The notes beneath the pieces were generated by a model. It saw only the letters and a list, made by a program, of their open reading frames with translations. It searched no databases and was not told the origin of the DNA. Of a stretch of 64,000 nt of DNA, positions 1-7,800 are shown piece by piece (positions within the stretch are counted from its first letter, which is position 1; each line of letters opens with the position of its first letter). Position numbers and translations under genes: made by a program. The DNA comes from Flavobacterium sp. LHD-85 (GTDB taxonomy: Bacteria; Bacteroidota; Bacteroidia; Flavobacteriales; Flavobacteriaceae), in assembly GCF_030929595.1 (NCBI RefSeq), contig NZ_JAVFVR010000001.1:1-64000 (forward strand). The letters run 5' to 3'.

Positions 1-204
1 TTTAATAGCCAAACCATGCGGCTTGGCTATGCTATGAGGTATTAATCCAAATTTCTCTGGGCTATCCCTCTGTGAAAGGCAGATTGCATACGCGTTACGC
101 ACCCGTGCGCCGGTCTCAAGCACCGAAATGCCCTACCCCTCGACTTGCATGTGTTAAGCCTGCCGCTAGCGTTCATCCTGAGCCAGGATCAAACTCTTCA
201 TCGT
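1..204 (-). rRNA. 16S ribosomal RNA, 5' end only (truncated by window edge)
   Basis: Read on the minus strand the segment contains the universal 5' 16S motif AGAGTTTGATCCTGGCTCAG at about 199-180, followed by the usual early helices (ACGCTAGCGGCAGGC, then the TGCAAGTCGAGGGG region). Only about the first 200 nucleotides are inside the window; the rest lies to the left. The mature 5' end is placed near 204 by analogy and could be off by several bases. The gene is transcribed leftward from the promoter array at 372-650. Confidence 0.97.
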
Positions 205-371
205 ATATTGTAATATCATATAGTCGATGCCTTTTCTATCGGTTCTTTTCGAATCTCTCGATTCCACTACTCTTATTCTATTTTGCTCTAGCATCTCTGC
301 CAAAGCGGCTGTCAATTCAATATGTCTACGAACGTAATTTTTTGTCTTTCACTTGTGTTTCAAAGCGGGTG

Positions 372-402
372 CAAAACTAAAACTTCTTTTTATTTCTCGC
401 AA
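372..402 (-). promoter_or_regulatory. rRNA operon promoter P1 (proximal)
   Basis: Minus strand reads TTG (402-400), 20-base spacer, TAGTTTTG (379-372), then GCACCCGC. This matches the Bacteroidota consensus TTG-N17-23-TAnnTTTG. The expected transcript start is near 365, giving a leader of about 160 nucleotides before 16S. Confidence 0.8.
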
Positions 403-497
403 GAAAAACTTGAAAAATTTTTGAAGCTTTATTTTCGCCTCATCTCTCCAATTTTTTCTGCCAGTATCTCAAGGAACTTTCCGTGTTTTGCGGGGTG

Positions 498-528
498 CAA
501 ATGTAAAAAGCTTTTTCTTCTCCCGCAA
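498..528 (-). promoter_or_regulatory. rRNA operon promoter P2
   Basis: Minus strand reads TTG (528-526), 20-base spacer, TACATTTG (505-498), then GCACCCCGC. It is the same architecture and nearly the same downstream GCACCC discriminator as P1, 126 bases further upstream. Confidence 0.8.
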
Positions 529-620
529 GCTTTTTCGAATCTTTTTTTTTCGGAAATCTCTTTCCTCAAATATGATAAAGCTGCCGGAATGTCTAAGAGC
601 GTTTTTCGCTGTTGCGGGTG

Positions 621-650
621 CAAAAGTAGAACCTTTTTCCGCTTTTCCAA
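621..650 (-). promoter_or_regulatory. rRNA operon promoter P3 (distal)
   Basis: Minus strand reads TTG (650-648), 19-base spacer, TACTTTTG (628-621), then GCACCCGC. It is the third copy of the TTG/TAnnTTTG plus GCACCC module, 123 bases upstream of P2. Confidence 0.8.
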
Positions 651-874
651 TGCTTTTGCCCAGCTTTTTTTGATCTTTTTTTTGATTATTTCCTAACTGT
701 CTGGCAACGGACAGTTTACATTTCGGGATTTTTTCGTTTTGCGTGGGGTTTTTCTTAGTTTGGCTGCCGTTTCTGCCGTTCTGCCGCAAAGCCGCTAAGG
801 CGCAAAGGCTCTTTTTCCCGATTTTTACGCTCTAAAGACGCCTGGTTTTCCCGGCCGTTCTTCTGAAAACCGAT

Positions 875-960
875 GCCATAGCCCCGATAGGAGCGGAAAT
901 CCTTCTGCTTTTTTCTTTAAAAAGCAGAAGATTGGAGCGGATAGCGGGATTTAGCTCCTA
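875..960 (+). ncRNA. Flavo-1-like RNA motif, copy 1
   Basis: The conserved blocks AGCCCCGATAGGAGCGGAAA, TCCTTCTGC and GAGCGGATAGCGGGA, ending TAGCTCC, flank a variable stem (TTCTGCTTTTT with AAAAAGCAGAA). The blocks agree with my memory of the Flavo-1 RNA motif, which is widespread in Flavobacteria with unknown function. A second copy lies at 16435-16517. Whether it is transcribed here is unknown. Confidence 0.65.
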
Positions 961-1064
961 ATTAATATTAAAATTCCAATCTTTCAAATTCCAAATTCCA
1001 AAACTCGGTGCGCTTCGCTCCGCTCAGACCCGCAGACTGACTCTATATATAGTGTATAATAAAA

Positions 1065-1095
1065 AACCCGACAGGTTTTAAAAACCTGTCGGGTT
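1065..1095. repeat. 31-bp perfect palindrome, copy 1
   Basis: Arms AACCCGACAGGTTTT and AAAACCTGTCGGGTT surround a single central base. The identical 31 bases recur at 15423-15453 between kdpB and kdpC. It lies just downstream of the leftward oxidoreductase gene and could end its transcript, but reuse elsewhere points to a dispersed repeat. Confidence 0.85.
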
Positions 1096-1155
1096 ATAAC
1101 CGAGACTTACTCTTATATATAATAGTATAATTTAAAAAACTATACATTATATGTA

Positions 1156-2160
1156 TTACTCATTCAAAGCATCTATTACTTCTTTGGTAATTTTAATGCT
1201 TTTTAATTTTGCTTGGTGATCGAAGATTGGACTTGTCACCATTAGTTCATCGATTCGGGCGTAATCAATAAACTTTCTCAAATCGGTTACTAACTGCTCT
1301 TTGTTTCCTGTAAAAGTTCCCGCTGTCATTTGATTCACATGGAAACGTTCTGCTTCATTCATGATATCGTCTAGCGATGAAACTGGCGGTTGTAATCCTT
1401 TACGATCATTTCTAATTAGATTTAAAAACATTTGATACAAACTTGTCGATAGCAACTCTGCTTCTTCATTTGTATCGGCAGCAATAATATTAACACATGC
1501 CATTGTTTTCGGTTTATCTAAATACTCTGATGGCTGAAAATTTTCTCTATAAAACTCAAATGCCTGAATCATCAGTTTCGGAGCAAAGTGTCCAGCAAAA
1601 GCATAAGGCAGTCCATAAGCTGCTGCCAAAGCTGCACTATCCATACTTGAACCTAAAATCCAGATTGGCACATTCAGTCCTTCGGCTGGGAATGCGCGCA
1701 CTTTTCCTGTGGCGTTTTCAGAAGAAAAATATTCTTGAAGCTTGCTTACGTTTTGCGGAAATCGCTGTGCTTGTTCGAAAAAGTCTTTTCGAATCGCTTC
1801 GGCAGTTGGCTGATCTGTTCCTGGTGCTCTTCCTAAACCTAAATCAATTCGGTTTGGATAAAGAGTTTCTAAAGTTCCGAATTGTTCTGCCACTATTAAA
1901 GGAGAATGATTTGGAAGCATGATTCCTCCAGAGCCTACACGGATATTTTCGGTCTGACTTGCCACATAACCAATTAAAACCACAGTTGCCGTACTTGCAA
2001 CGTGCGCCATATTATGGTGTTCTGCCAACCAGATTCTCTTGTATCCTAGTTTGTCTGCTAATTGTGCTATATCTTTTGTTTTTTGGAATGTTTCTGTTGC
2101 GTTACTATCTTGGGTGATAATCGCAAGCTCTAATATTGAGACTGAAATCGGTTTTTTCAT
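1156..2160 (-). CDS. LLM-class flavin-dependent oxidoreductase (YhbW-like)
   Basis: This 334-aa protein is a bacterial-luciferase-like monooxygenase, a TIM-barrel enzyme expected to use FMNH2 from a partner reductase. Family marks include WLAEHHN near residue 44, the GSGGIMLPNHSPL stretch near 77-89, the LGLGRAPG stretch near 107-114 and a C-terminal IFDHQAKLKS. All resemble E. coli YhbW closely as remembered, and the full length matches. The substrate cannot be read from sequence and no reductase gene sits beside it. It is monocistronic and divergent from the DUF2975 gene. A possible -10-like TAATTTTG lies at 2187-2180 on the minus strand without a good TTG partner. Confidence 0.85.
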   Translation of the reverse strand: MKKPISVSILELAIITQDSNATETFQKTKDIAQLADKLGYKRIWLAEHHNMAHVASTATVVLIGYVASQTENIRVGSGGIMLPNHSPLIVAEQFGTLETLYPNRIDLGLGRAPGTDQPTAEAIRKDFFEQAQRFPQNVSKLQEYFSSENATGKVRAFPAEGLNVPIWILGSSMDSAALAAAYGLPYAFAGHFAPKLMIQAFEFYRENFQPSEYLDKPKTMACVNIIAADTNEEAELLSTSLYQMFLNLIRNDRKGLQPPVSSLDDIMNEAERFHVNQMTAGTFTGNKEQLVTDLRKFIDYARIDELMVTSPIFDHQAKLKSIKITKEVIDALNE

Positions 2161-2280
2161 ATAAATAAAGGCTAAAATGCAAAATTAACTCATTTATGCG
2201 AATGCCTTTTGTTTTCTAATGTTAATAGAATTATAATATTCTCAAGCTATTCAAAATATCTAATTTTTAATAATTAATTA

Positions 2281-2309
2281 TTGTTTTACGATAATTAATT
2301 ATACATTTG
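2281..2309 (+). promoter_or_regulatory. promoter of the DUF2975-regulator pair
   Basis: TTG (2281-2283), 18-base spacer, TACATTTG (2302-2309) is a full match to the Bacteroidota promoter form. It lies 25 bases before the ATG at 2335. Confidence 0.7.
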
Positions 2310-2334
2310 CAATATCAACTTAACTTTTCATTGT

Positions 2335-2850
2335 ATGAAGACTACTCATATTGTTTCTAGAATATTATTTTATTTCACCCGATTCCTGTCTGTAGTTTAT
2401 TTTTTCTTGGCTGCTTACTCGGTTTTCACTTTAGTGACAGGATTATTTCTAACATTTAAAGATAACGGAAAGTACTTTCAGGTTTGTTATCCCTTTACTT
2501 CTCATCCTTTAATGCTTGGTGATTATAACTTGCCGTATATTCTTTTTGATTTTTTGGCTCCGCTGAGTCTTTATGGACTTTTCTTTTTACTGAGCAGTAA
2601 TGTCTTTAAAGTTTTCTTTCAGCCTAAATTATTTACTGCAAAGGGAATTTCTCATTTAAGGCGTTTCTATTTATCCAATTTATTTATTCCGAGTATTGTC
2701 ATATTTGTGGCTTTCTTTTTTGTTCCTCTGGATAATGAAGTTTCGCTTTTTATTCTATTACACGGAATGCTGGGGGTTTTCGCTTACTTTCTAGCTGCCA
2801 TTTTTAAACAAGGTTTAAACCTTCAAAACGAACAAGACTTATTTATATAG
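2335..2850 (+). CDS. DUF2975 family membrane protein
   Basis: A 171-aa integral membrane protein with about four hydrophobic segments (near residues 10-35, 65-85, 115-135 and 140-162). Family placement rests on overall form and on the partner gene: DUF2975 proteins are typically encoded directly before a very small YozG-type HTH regulator, exactly as here, where two bases separate the stop from the next ATG. The molecular role is not established; the arrangement suggests a membrane sensor or sequestering partner for the regulator, which is inference. A consensus promoter lies immediately upstream, and the two genes form one transcript. Confidence 0.75.
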   Translation: MKTTHIVSRILFYFTRFLSVVYFFLAAYSVFTLVTGLFLTFKDNGKYFQVCYPFTSHPLMLGDYNLPYILFDFLAPLSLYGLFFLLSSNVFKVFFQPKLFTAKGISHLRRFYLSNLFIPSIVIFVAFFFVPLDNEVSLFILLHGMLGVFAYFLAAIFKQGLNLQNEQDLFI

Positions 2851-2852
2851 CT

Positions 2853-3059
2853 ATGCCAATAATTGTAAATGTTGATGTAATGCTTGCCAAACGCAAGATG
2901 CAGAGTAAAGAATTGGCAGAGAAATTAGATATAACGCCTGCTAATTTATCGATTCTAAAAACTGGAAAAGCAAAAGGTATTCGATTTGATACTCTCGAAG
3001 CTATTTGCAAAATACTAGACTGCCAGCCTGGTGATATTTTAGAATATGTAAGCGAGTAG
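2853..3059 (+). CDS. small Cro/CI-type HTH regulator (YozG-like)
   Basis: This 68-aa protein is almost entirely one helix-turn-helix domain: VDVMLAKRKMQSKELAEKLD, then ITPANLSILKTGKAKGIRFD, then LEAICKILDCQPGDILEY. That is the standard YozG/Xre minimal repressor pattern. It has no added ligand domain, so any signal probably comes through the co-transcribed DUF2975 membrane protein. The two-base gap to that gene indicates translational coupling. Targets are unknown; the promoter at 2281-2309 is the obvious candidate for autoregulation. An imperfect hairpin (TCGGC 3094-3098 with GCCGA 3107-3111) follows and may be a weak terminator. Confidence 0.85.
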   Translation: MPIIVNVDVMLAKRKMQSKELAEKLDITPANLSILKTGKAKGIRFDTLEAICKILDCQPGDILEYVSE

Positions 3060-3176
3060 CTTTCTTTTAAATCAAATTTTCTGAACATAAAAATCGGCTC
3101 TTTGAGGCCGACTGGACTTTTATTGCCTAAAATTTTCAAATCATCACTTATATAATCATCAAAAATCAATCAAAAA

Positions 3177-4061
3177 ATGAACAGTTTATCTATCAAAAAT
3201 CTCAGCAAAACGTATGAGAACGGCACACAAGCGATTGACCATTTATCGCTTGAAATTTCAAACGGAATGTTTGGTTTATTGGGGCCAAACGGCGCGGGAA
3301 AATCGACATTAATGCGAACCATTGCTGCTTTGCAGGAACCCACTTCGGGAATTATCGAATTTAACGGAATTAATATTCTCGAAAACCCAATGTTTATTAG
3401 AGAGAATCTCGGATACCTTCCGCAGGAATTTGGCGTTTATCCAAAAATTTCTGCTTATCGTTTATTGGATCATTTGGCAATTTTGAAAGGAATTGTCAAT
3501 AAGAAAGAACGTCACGATCAAATTTTATATCTGTTGCAGCAAACTAATTTATTACAGCACAAAGACAAAGCGGTTCATTCTTTTTCTGGCGGAATGCGCC
3601 AACGTTTTGGAATTGCTCAGGCTTTGTTAGGAAATCCGAAGATTATTATTGTCGATGAGCCTACTGCGGGACTTGATCCTGAGGAACGAAACCGATTTAA
3701 TAATTTGCTGAGCGAAATTGGCGAAAGCATTATTGTGGTTCTATCAACACATATTGTAGAAGATGTTCGTGATTTGTGCACCAAAATGGCAATTATTTCT
3801 AACGGAAAATTGATTTTGGAAGGAAATCCAAATGAAGCCGTTGACTCTTTAAAAGAAAAAATCTGGACAAAAGCAATTCATAAAAATGAACTAAAGGAAC
3901 ATCAGGATCATTTTAATATTATTTCTTCTCATTTGAATTCGGGAAAAATCAATATTCATGTTTTCTCTGATCAACAGCCTGATTCTAGTTTTGAATTGAC
4001 TTCTCCAGATTTGAGCGATGTTTACTTTAATATTTTATCTCAAAATCAACTTAAAAAATAA
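3177..4061 (+). CDS. ABC transporter ATP-binding protein
   Basis: A 294-aa nucleotide-binding subunit. Walker A is GPNGAGKST at residues 36-44, the signature FSGGMRQR lies near 135-142, and Walker B IIIVDEP has D160 and E161, followed by the switch histidine in LSTHIVED. About 80 further residues follow the ATPase core, typical of the CcmA/NatA-like export branch. The stop lies four bases before the start of the permease-peptidase gene, so the two form one operon and presumably one complex in the inner membrane. The transported substrate is not evident; similar ATPase plus permease-M1 pairs occur in Bacteroidota without a firmly assigned function. Confidence 0.9.
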   Translation: MNSLSIKNLSKTYENGTQAIDHLSLEISNGMFGLLGPNGAGKSTLMRTIAALQEPTSGIIEFNGINILENPMFIRENLGYLPQEFGVYPKISAYRLLDHLAILKGIVNKKERHDQILYLLQQTNLLQHKDKAVHSFSGGMRQRFGIAQALLGNPKIIIVDEPTAGLDPEERNRFNNLLSEIGESIIVVLSTHIVEDVRDLCTKMAIISNGKLILEGNPNEAVDSLKEKIWTKAIHKNELKEHQDHFNIISSHLNSGKINIHVFSDQQPDSSFELTSPDLSDVYFNILSQNQLKK

Positions 4062-4065
4062 CGTT

Positions 4066-7000
4066 ATGCTTTCTAAATTAATTCAATTTGAATGGCATAA
4101 CAACACCAGAAGCTGGACTTTTTATGCCACATTTATTATTTATTTGGTTTTAGGCTTTTTTGTGAGCGCTTTTGCGAACTTTTCGTTTTCGGGTGCTTAT
4201 AAAAATAGTCCGTTTGTGCTTACGTATGCGATTGGTTTGATATCGTTAATGACAATTTTCTCCACCACACTTCAAGTTGCACAGCATTTTTTAAAAGAAT
4301 ACGAAACCAAATTTGATGCAATAATCTTCTATACCCCTATTTCTAAGTTTTATTATTTAGGAAGTAAATTTATCACGGCTTTTATAATATCGGTTTCTTC
4401 CTTTGGAATGTTTATTATCGGAATGATTATCGGACATCAAATGTCATGGATTCCTAAAAGTGAAATTGGTCCTTTTGAAATTATCAATTACATCTGGCCT
4501 TTTCTTGTTATCGTTGTTCCCAACATATTTTTATGTCTTTCGATTCTTGCAACGATGGCTTGGCTTACCCAAAGCAAACTTTTTGTTTATGTTGGCGGAT
4601 TATTCATCTACATATTATATATAGCAGGTTCGATTTTTTCTAATTCGCCTTTATTTGCAAATGCTTCTCCGTCTTCCGCGAAAGCGATGTCTTTGGCAGC
4701 AAAAATAGATCCGTTTGGTTTGGCCGCTTTTTTGGAACAAACTAGATATTGGACGTCAATTGAAAAAAACACCCAACTGATTTCACTTTCAGGCAACTTT
4801 TTATTGAATCGAATCTTATGGATTTGTGTTTCTTTTCTTCTGATTTTTGTTTCTTATAAATTGTTTTCATTTCGAAAAACAAAAACCAAAAAGATAAAAT
4901 CGGTTAAAGTCAATAAAAAAGAGACAAAAACGTATTCTGTTGCAATTCCAAAACATCTTGAATTTAAAACTTCAAAACACAATTGGGCTGTTTTTAAGAG
5001 CAATTTAAAAATGGATATTTATTTGGTTTTAAAAGGAATTCCATTTTTACTGATTGTTCTTCTGTTTTCGGGATTATTAATGATTGAGATTTCAGATGAA
5101 ATTGATGGCGGAATTAGAATGGCAGAAAAAATTACCGACACAGCTTTGATGATTTCAACCATAATGGATCGTTTGCCTTTCATCTTAATTCTGATAATTC
5201 TTTTTTATAGCAGTGAATTATTGAATCGAAGCGAAAATTCGAGATTTGAAATGCTGGAAAATACAGCACCATATTCTCAACTCATCGTTTTACTTTCGAA
5301 ATTGACAGCACTTTTTACGATTCCAACAATCTTAATTGGAATTAGTATTTTCATTGGAATTGCTTTTCAAATCATGCATGCAAATGCCCCGGTTGAAACT
5401 GGTCTTTATTTTTCGATGTTTTATTATATCGGATTTCCATTGTTTTTGATTTCTATTTTAGTTATCGCCATTCAGACTTTTATCAAAAATAAATATTTAG
5501 GATTGGGAATTTCTGCATTTATTGTTCTCTTATTTTGTACTGGAATTGGAGAACAGTTAGGAATTTCGCATCCGTTATTTCGATTTGGAGATTCTTTTAA
5601 AAGAGAATATTTTGATTTGAATGGTTTCGGAAGTTATACTTTTCCGTTTCATATCTCGATGCTTTACAATTTTGGCCTGGCTCTGATTCTGCTCACATTG
5701 ACTGGAAGTTTATGGAAACGAAATTCTACTATTCTAAAAACCATTCGCAGAAACTCCTTTAATTCTGCTCAGAAAATAACTTTTGTTTTTGGAAGTATTC
5801 TTTTTATTGGTTTTGGAAGTTATCTTTTTTATAAAACCAATATTGAATATCCGTATTTGACCAAAGACGATCAGGACAATTGGAGCGAGCAATACGAAAA
5901 ACAGTTTAAAAAATATACCAATCTTGCTCAACCAACCATTATTGCTGTAAAAAGTAAAGTCGATTTGTTTCCTGAGAAAAATCGTTATGAAGTAAGTGGT
6001 ATTTACGAATTGGTGAATAATTCTGAAAAAACAATCGATAGTTTACTCCTATATATAGATCGAAATTCGAAACTGACTTCTGTTGAAATTGAGAATGCGA
6101 AAAATCTAGATGATGTTTCTGAATTTCAGCATTATTGGTATCGATTAGAAAAACCTTTAGAACCTCATCAGAAAATGAAAATGAGTTTTTCTTTTAAATC
6201 TTCGTGGTCACCGTTTAAAGGTCATACCGCATTTAATTCTATTATTGAAAATGGTTCTTTTATGCGAATAAGCCGTTACTTTCCAACTTTTGGTTATCAG
6301 GATTCTAACGAAATTAGCAGTGAAAAAGAGCGAACGAAAAGGCATTTGAAACCACAAACTCCATTAAAAAAGCTTGAAGAGAAATCAAATGTTGTAAATG
6401 ATTTTATTGATTATGATGCTGTTGTTTCTACTTCTAAAAATCAAATAGCAATTGGCGTTGGGGATTTAATTGAAAATTGGAAAAAAGACGACCGAAATTA
6501 TTTTCACTATAAATCAAATGGAAAGATTCCGTTTCGATTTGCTTTTTCTTCTGCCGAATATCAAATTCAAAAAATAAATTATAAAGATATTTCTATTGAA
6601 GTTTATTTTGACAAAAGACATTCGAGAAACGTTGCAAAACTGATTCAAGATGTAAAAAACACTTTAGATTATTGTCAAACTAATTTTGGCAAATATCCAT
6701 ACAAAACCATTCGTTATGCAGAAGTTTCTGCTTTTGCCGATGGATTTGCTGCGACTTCTTATCCGTCAACGGTTTTCATGAAAGAGAATTTTGGTTTTTA
6801 CAGCAACTTGAATAATCGAGATAAAGAAGATATTATCAATCAATTGACTGCTCATGAATTGTCGCACGAATGGTGGGGAAATTCGCAAATCAGTCCCGAG
6901 CAAAAAGAAGGAAGTTGGATTTTGACTGAAACTTTGGCGCAATACACGGAACTGATGTTGTATGAAAAAGAACATGGTTTGGAAAAAGCGCTCGAAACTT

Positions 7001-7605
7001 TAAAAATTCATTTGGATTTGTATTTGAGCAGCCGAAGTTATGATCCTGAAACGTCTTTGTATAAAACAAATTACGAAACTCCACATTTACCTTATGATAA
7101 AGGAATGCTGGTCATGCATCAGCTTCGGGTTTTAATTGGTGAAGAAAAAGTAAATCTGGCTTTGCATAATTTCTTGAACCATTATAAATATCCTAATCCA
7201 ATTCCAGATTCTGAAGATTTATTGAGAGAGATTTATTTGGTTACAGATTCTAAACTCTATCCAAAACTGGATGAAATGTTTAAAAAGATCATTACTTATT
7301 CTTCTAAAATTTCTAAAGTTGAAAACGTAAAAAAGAATAATCTTTATGAAGTTTCTTTTAACGCTAATTCTAAAAAATATATTGAAAATGCTACAGGAGT
7401 TACAAAGCAAATTGACAATGATAAAACAATCGATATTGGAATTTATGATGAAAACGGAAAGTTATTTCGCTACACATTTCCAATCAAAAACAATTTAATT
7501 GAAGGAAAAATTAAAATCAAAAACAAACCTCAACGAATTGTAATTGATCCTCTTTTAATGAATATTGACACTTTTATAAAGGACAACGAGAAAGAGATTG
7601 ATTAG
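4066..7605 (+). CDS. ABC permease fused to M1 family aminopeptidase
   Basis: The start ATG at 4066 (MLSKLIQFEW) is preferred over an in-frame upstream ATG at 4018 that overlaps the ATPase gene; this gives 1179 aa. The N-terminal half has two blocks of ABC-2-like membrane segments (about residues 15-275 and 325-600). The C-terminal half is an extracytoplasmic M1 metallopeptidase: HELSH at 930-934 supplies two zinc-binding histidines and the catalytic glutamate, and WILTETLAQY supplies a glutamate at 955 as the likely third ligand. The HEXXH-to-Glu spacing is 20 residues rather than the classical 18. A YDKGMLVMHQL segment follows, as in M1 enzymes. It is expected to act at the inner membrane with the preceding ATPase. 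Physiological substrate unknown. Confidence 0.85.
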   Translation: MLSKLIQFEWHNNTRSWTFYATFIIYLVLGFFVSAFANFSFSGAYKNSPFVLTYAIGLISLMTIFSTTLQVAQHFLKEYETKFDAIIFYTPISKFYYLGSKFITAFIISVSSFGMFIIGMIIGHQMSWIPKSEIGPFEIINYIWPFLVIVVPNIFLCLSILATMAWLTQSKLFVYVGGLFIYILYIAGSIFSNSPLFANASPSSAKAMSLAAKIDPFGLAAFLEQTRYWTSIEKNTQLISLSGNFLLNRILWICVSFLLIFVSYKLFSFRKTKTKKIKSVKVNKKETKTYSVAIPKHLEFKTSKHNWAVFKSNLKMDIYLVLKGIPFLLIVLLFSGLLMIEISDEIDGGIRMAEKITDTALMISTIMDRLPFILILIILFYSSELLNRSENSRFEMLENTAPYSQLIVLLSKLTALFTIPTILIGISIFIGIAFQIMHANAPVETGLYFSMFYYIGFPLFLISILVIAIQTFIKNKYLGLGISAFIVLLFCTGIGEQLGISHPLFRFGDSFKREYFDLNGFGSYTFPFHISMLYNFGLALILLTLTGSLWKRNSTILKTIRRNSFNSAQKITFVFGSILFIGFGSYLFYKTNIEYPYLTKDDQDNWSEQYEKQFKKYTNLAQPTIIAVKSKVDLFPEKNRYEVSGIYELVNNSEKTIDSLLLYIDRNSKLTSVEIENAKNLDDVSEFQHYWYRLEKPLEPHQKMKMSFSFKSSWSPFKGHTAFNSIIENGSFMRISRYFPTFGYQDSNEISSEKERTKRHLKPQTPLKKLEEKSNVVNDFIDYDAVVSTSKNQIAIGVGDLIENWKKDDRNYFHYKSNGKIPFRFAFSSAEYQIQKINYKDISIEVYFDKRHSRNVAKLIQDVKNTLDYCQTNFGKYPYKTIRYAEVSAFADGFAATSYPSTVFMKENFGFYSNLNNRDKEDIINQLTAHELSHEWWGNSQISPEQKEGSWILTETLAQYTELMLYEKEHGLEKALETLKIHLDLYLSSRSYDPETSLYKTNYETPHLPYDKGMLVMHQLRVLIGEEKVNLALHNFLNHYKYPNPIPDSEDLLREIYLVTDSKLYPKLDEMFKKIITYSSKISKVENVKKNNLYEVSFNANSKKYIENATGVTKQIDNDKTIDIGIYDENGKLFRYTFPIKNNLIEGKIKIKNKPQRIVIDPLLMNIDTFIKDNEKEID

Positions 7606-7799
7606 TTTTTTTGCCACGAATTCCACGAATTTTCACTAATTTTTAATTTAATTTTTCGCAAATGCTCAAAATATAGCTCGCTACGAATTGGGTGTTATTA
7701 TAAATTGTGTACCCGTGGTTGAAACCACGGGCTATGTTTGAAATAAAAACTAGCCAAAAATAAGAATTAGAGAAATTCGTGAATTCGTGGCAAAAAACT
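7604..7799. repeat. composite palindrome between convergent genes
   Basis: Outer arms (TTTTTTTGCCACGAATTCC at the left; GAATTCGTGGCAAAAAAC at the right) are inverted copies of the CCACGAATT dispersed repeat. Inside sits a separate hairpin, CCCGTGGTT with AACCACGGG (7712-7731). The T-rich flanks could end both the rightward M1 transcript and the leftward deacetylase transcript. Confidence 0.75.
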
Positions 7800-7800
7800 T

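Larger units (their letters stand above)
660..1155. other. gene-free spacer between rRNA promoters and the oxidoreductase
   Basis: No credible coding sequence is visible. The stretch has a short dyad (AACTGTC 695-701 with GACAGTT 710-716), a fragment of the GCTAAGGCGCAAAG dispersed repeat near 786-808, a Flavo-1-like motif, near-tandem AAATTCCAA(A/T) units around 970-1000 and a perfect palindrome at 1065-1095. Confidence 0.7.

Noticed and set aside
322..789. Overlapping open frames of 73 to 124 codons on both strands in the rRNA leader
   Set aside because: They cross the three promoter modules, have low-complexity Lys/Phe/Arg composition and no family features; they are chance frames.
4018..4065. 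Upstream ATG of the permease-peptidase gene
   Set aside because: It lies inside the ATPase gene and adds a segment not part of the family; the ATG at 4066 is four bases past the ATPase stop, a normal coupled start.
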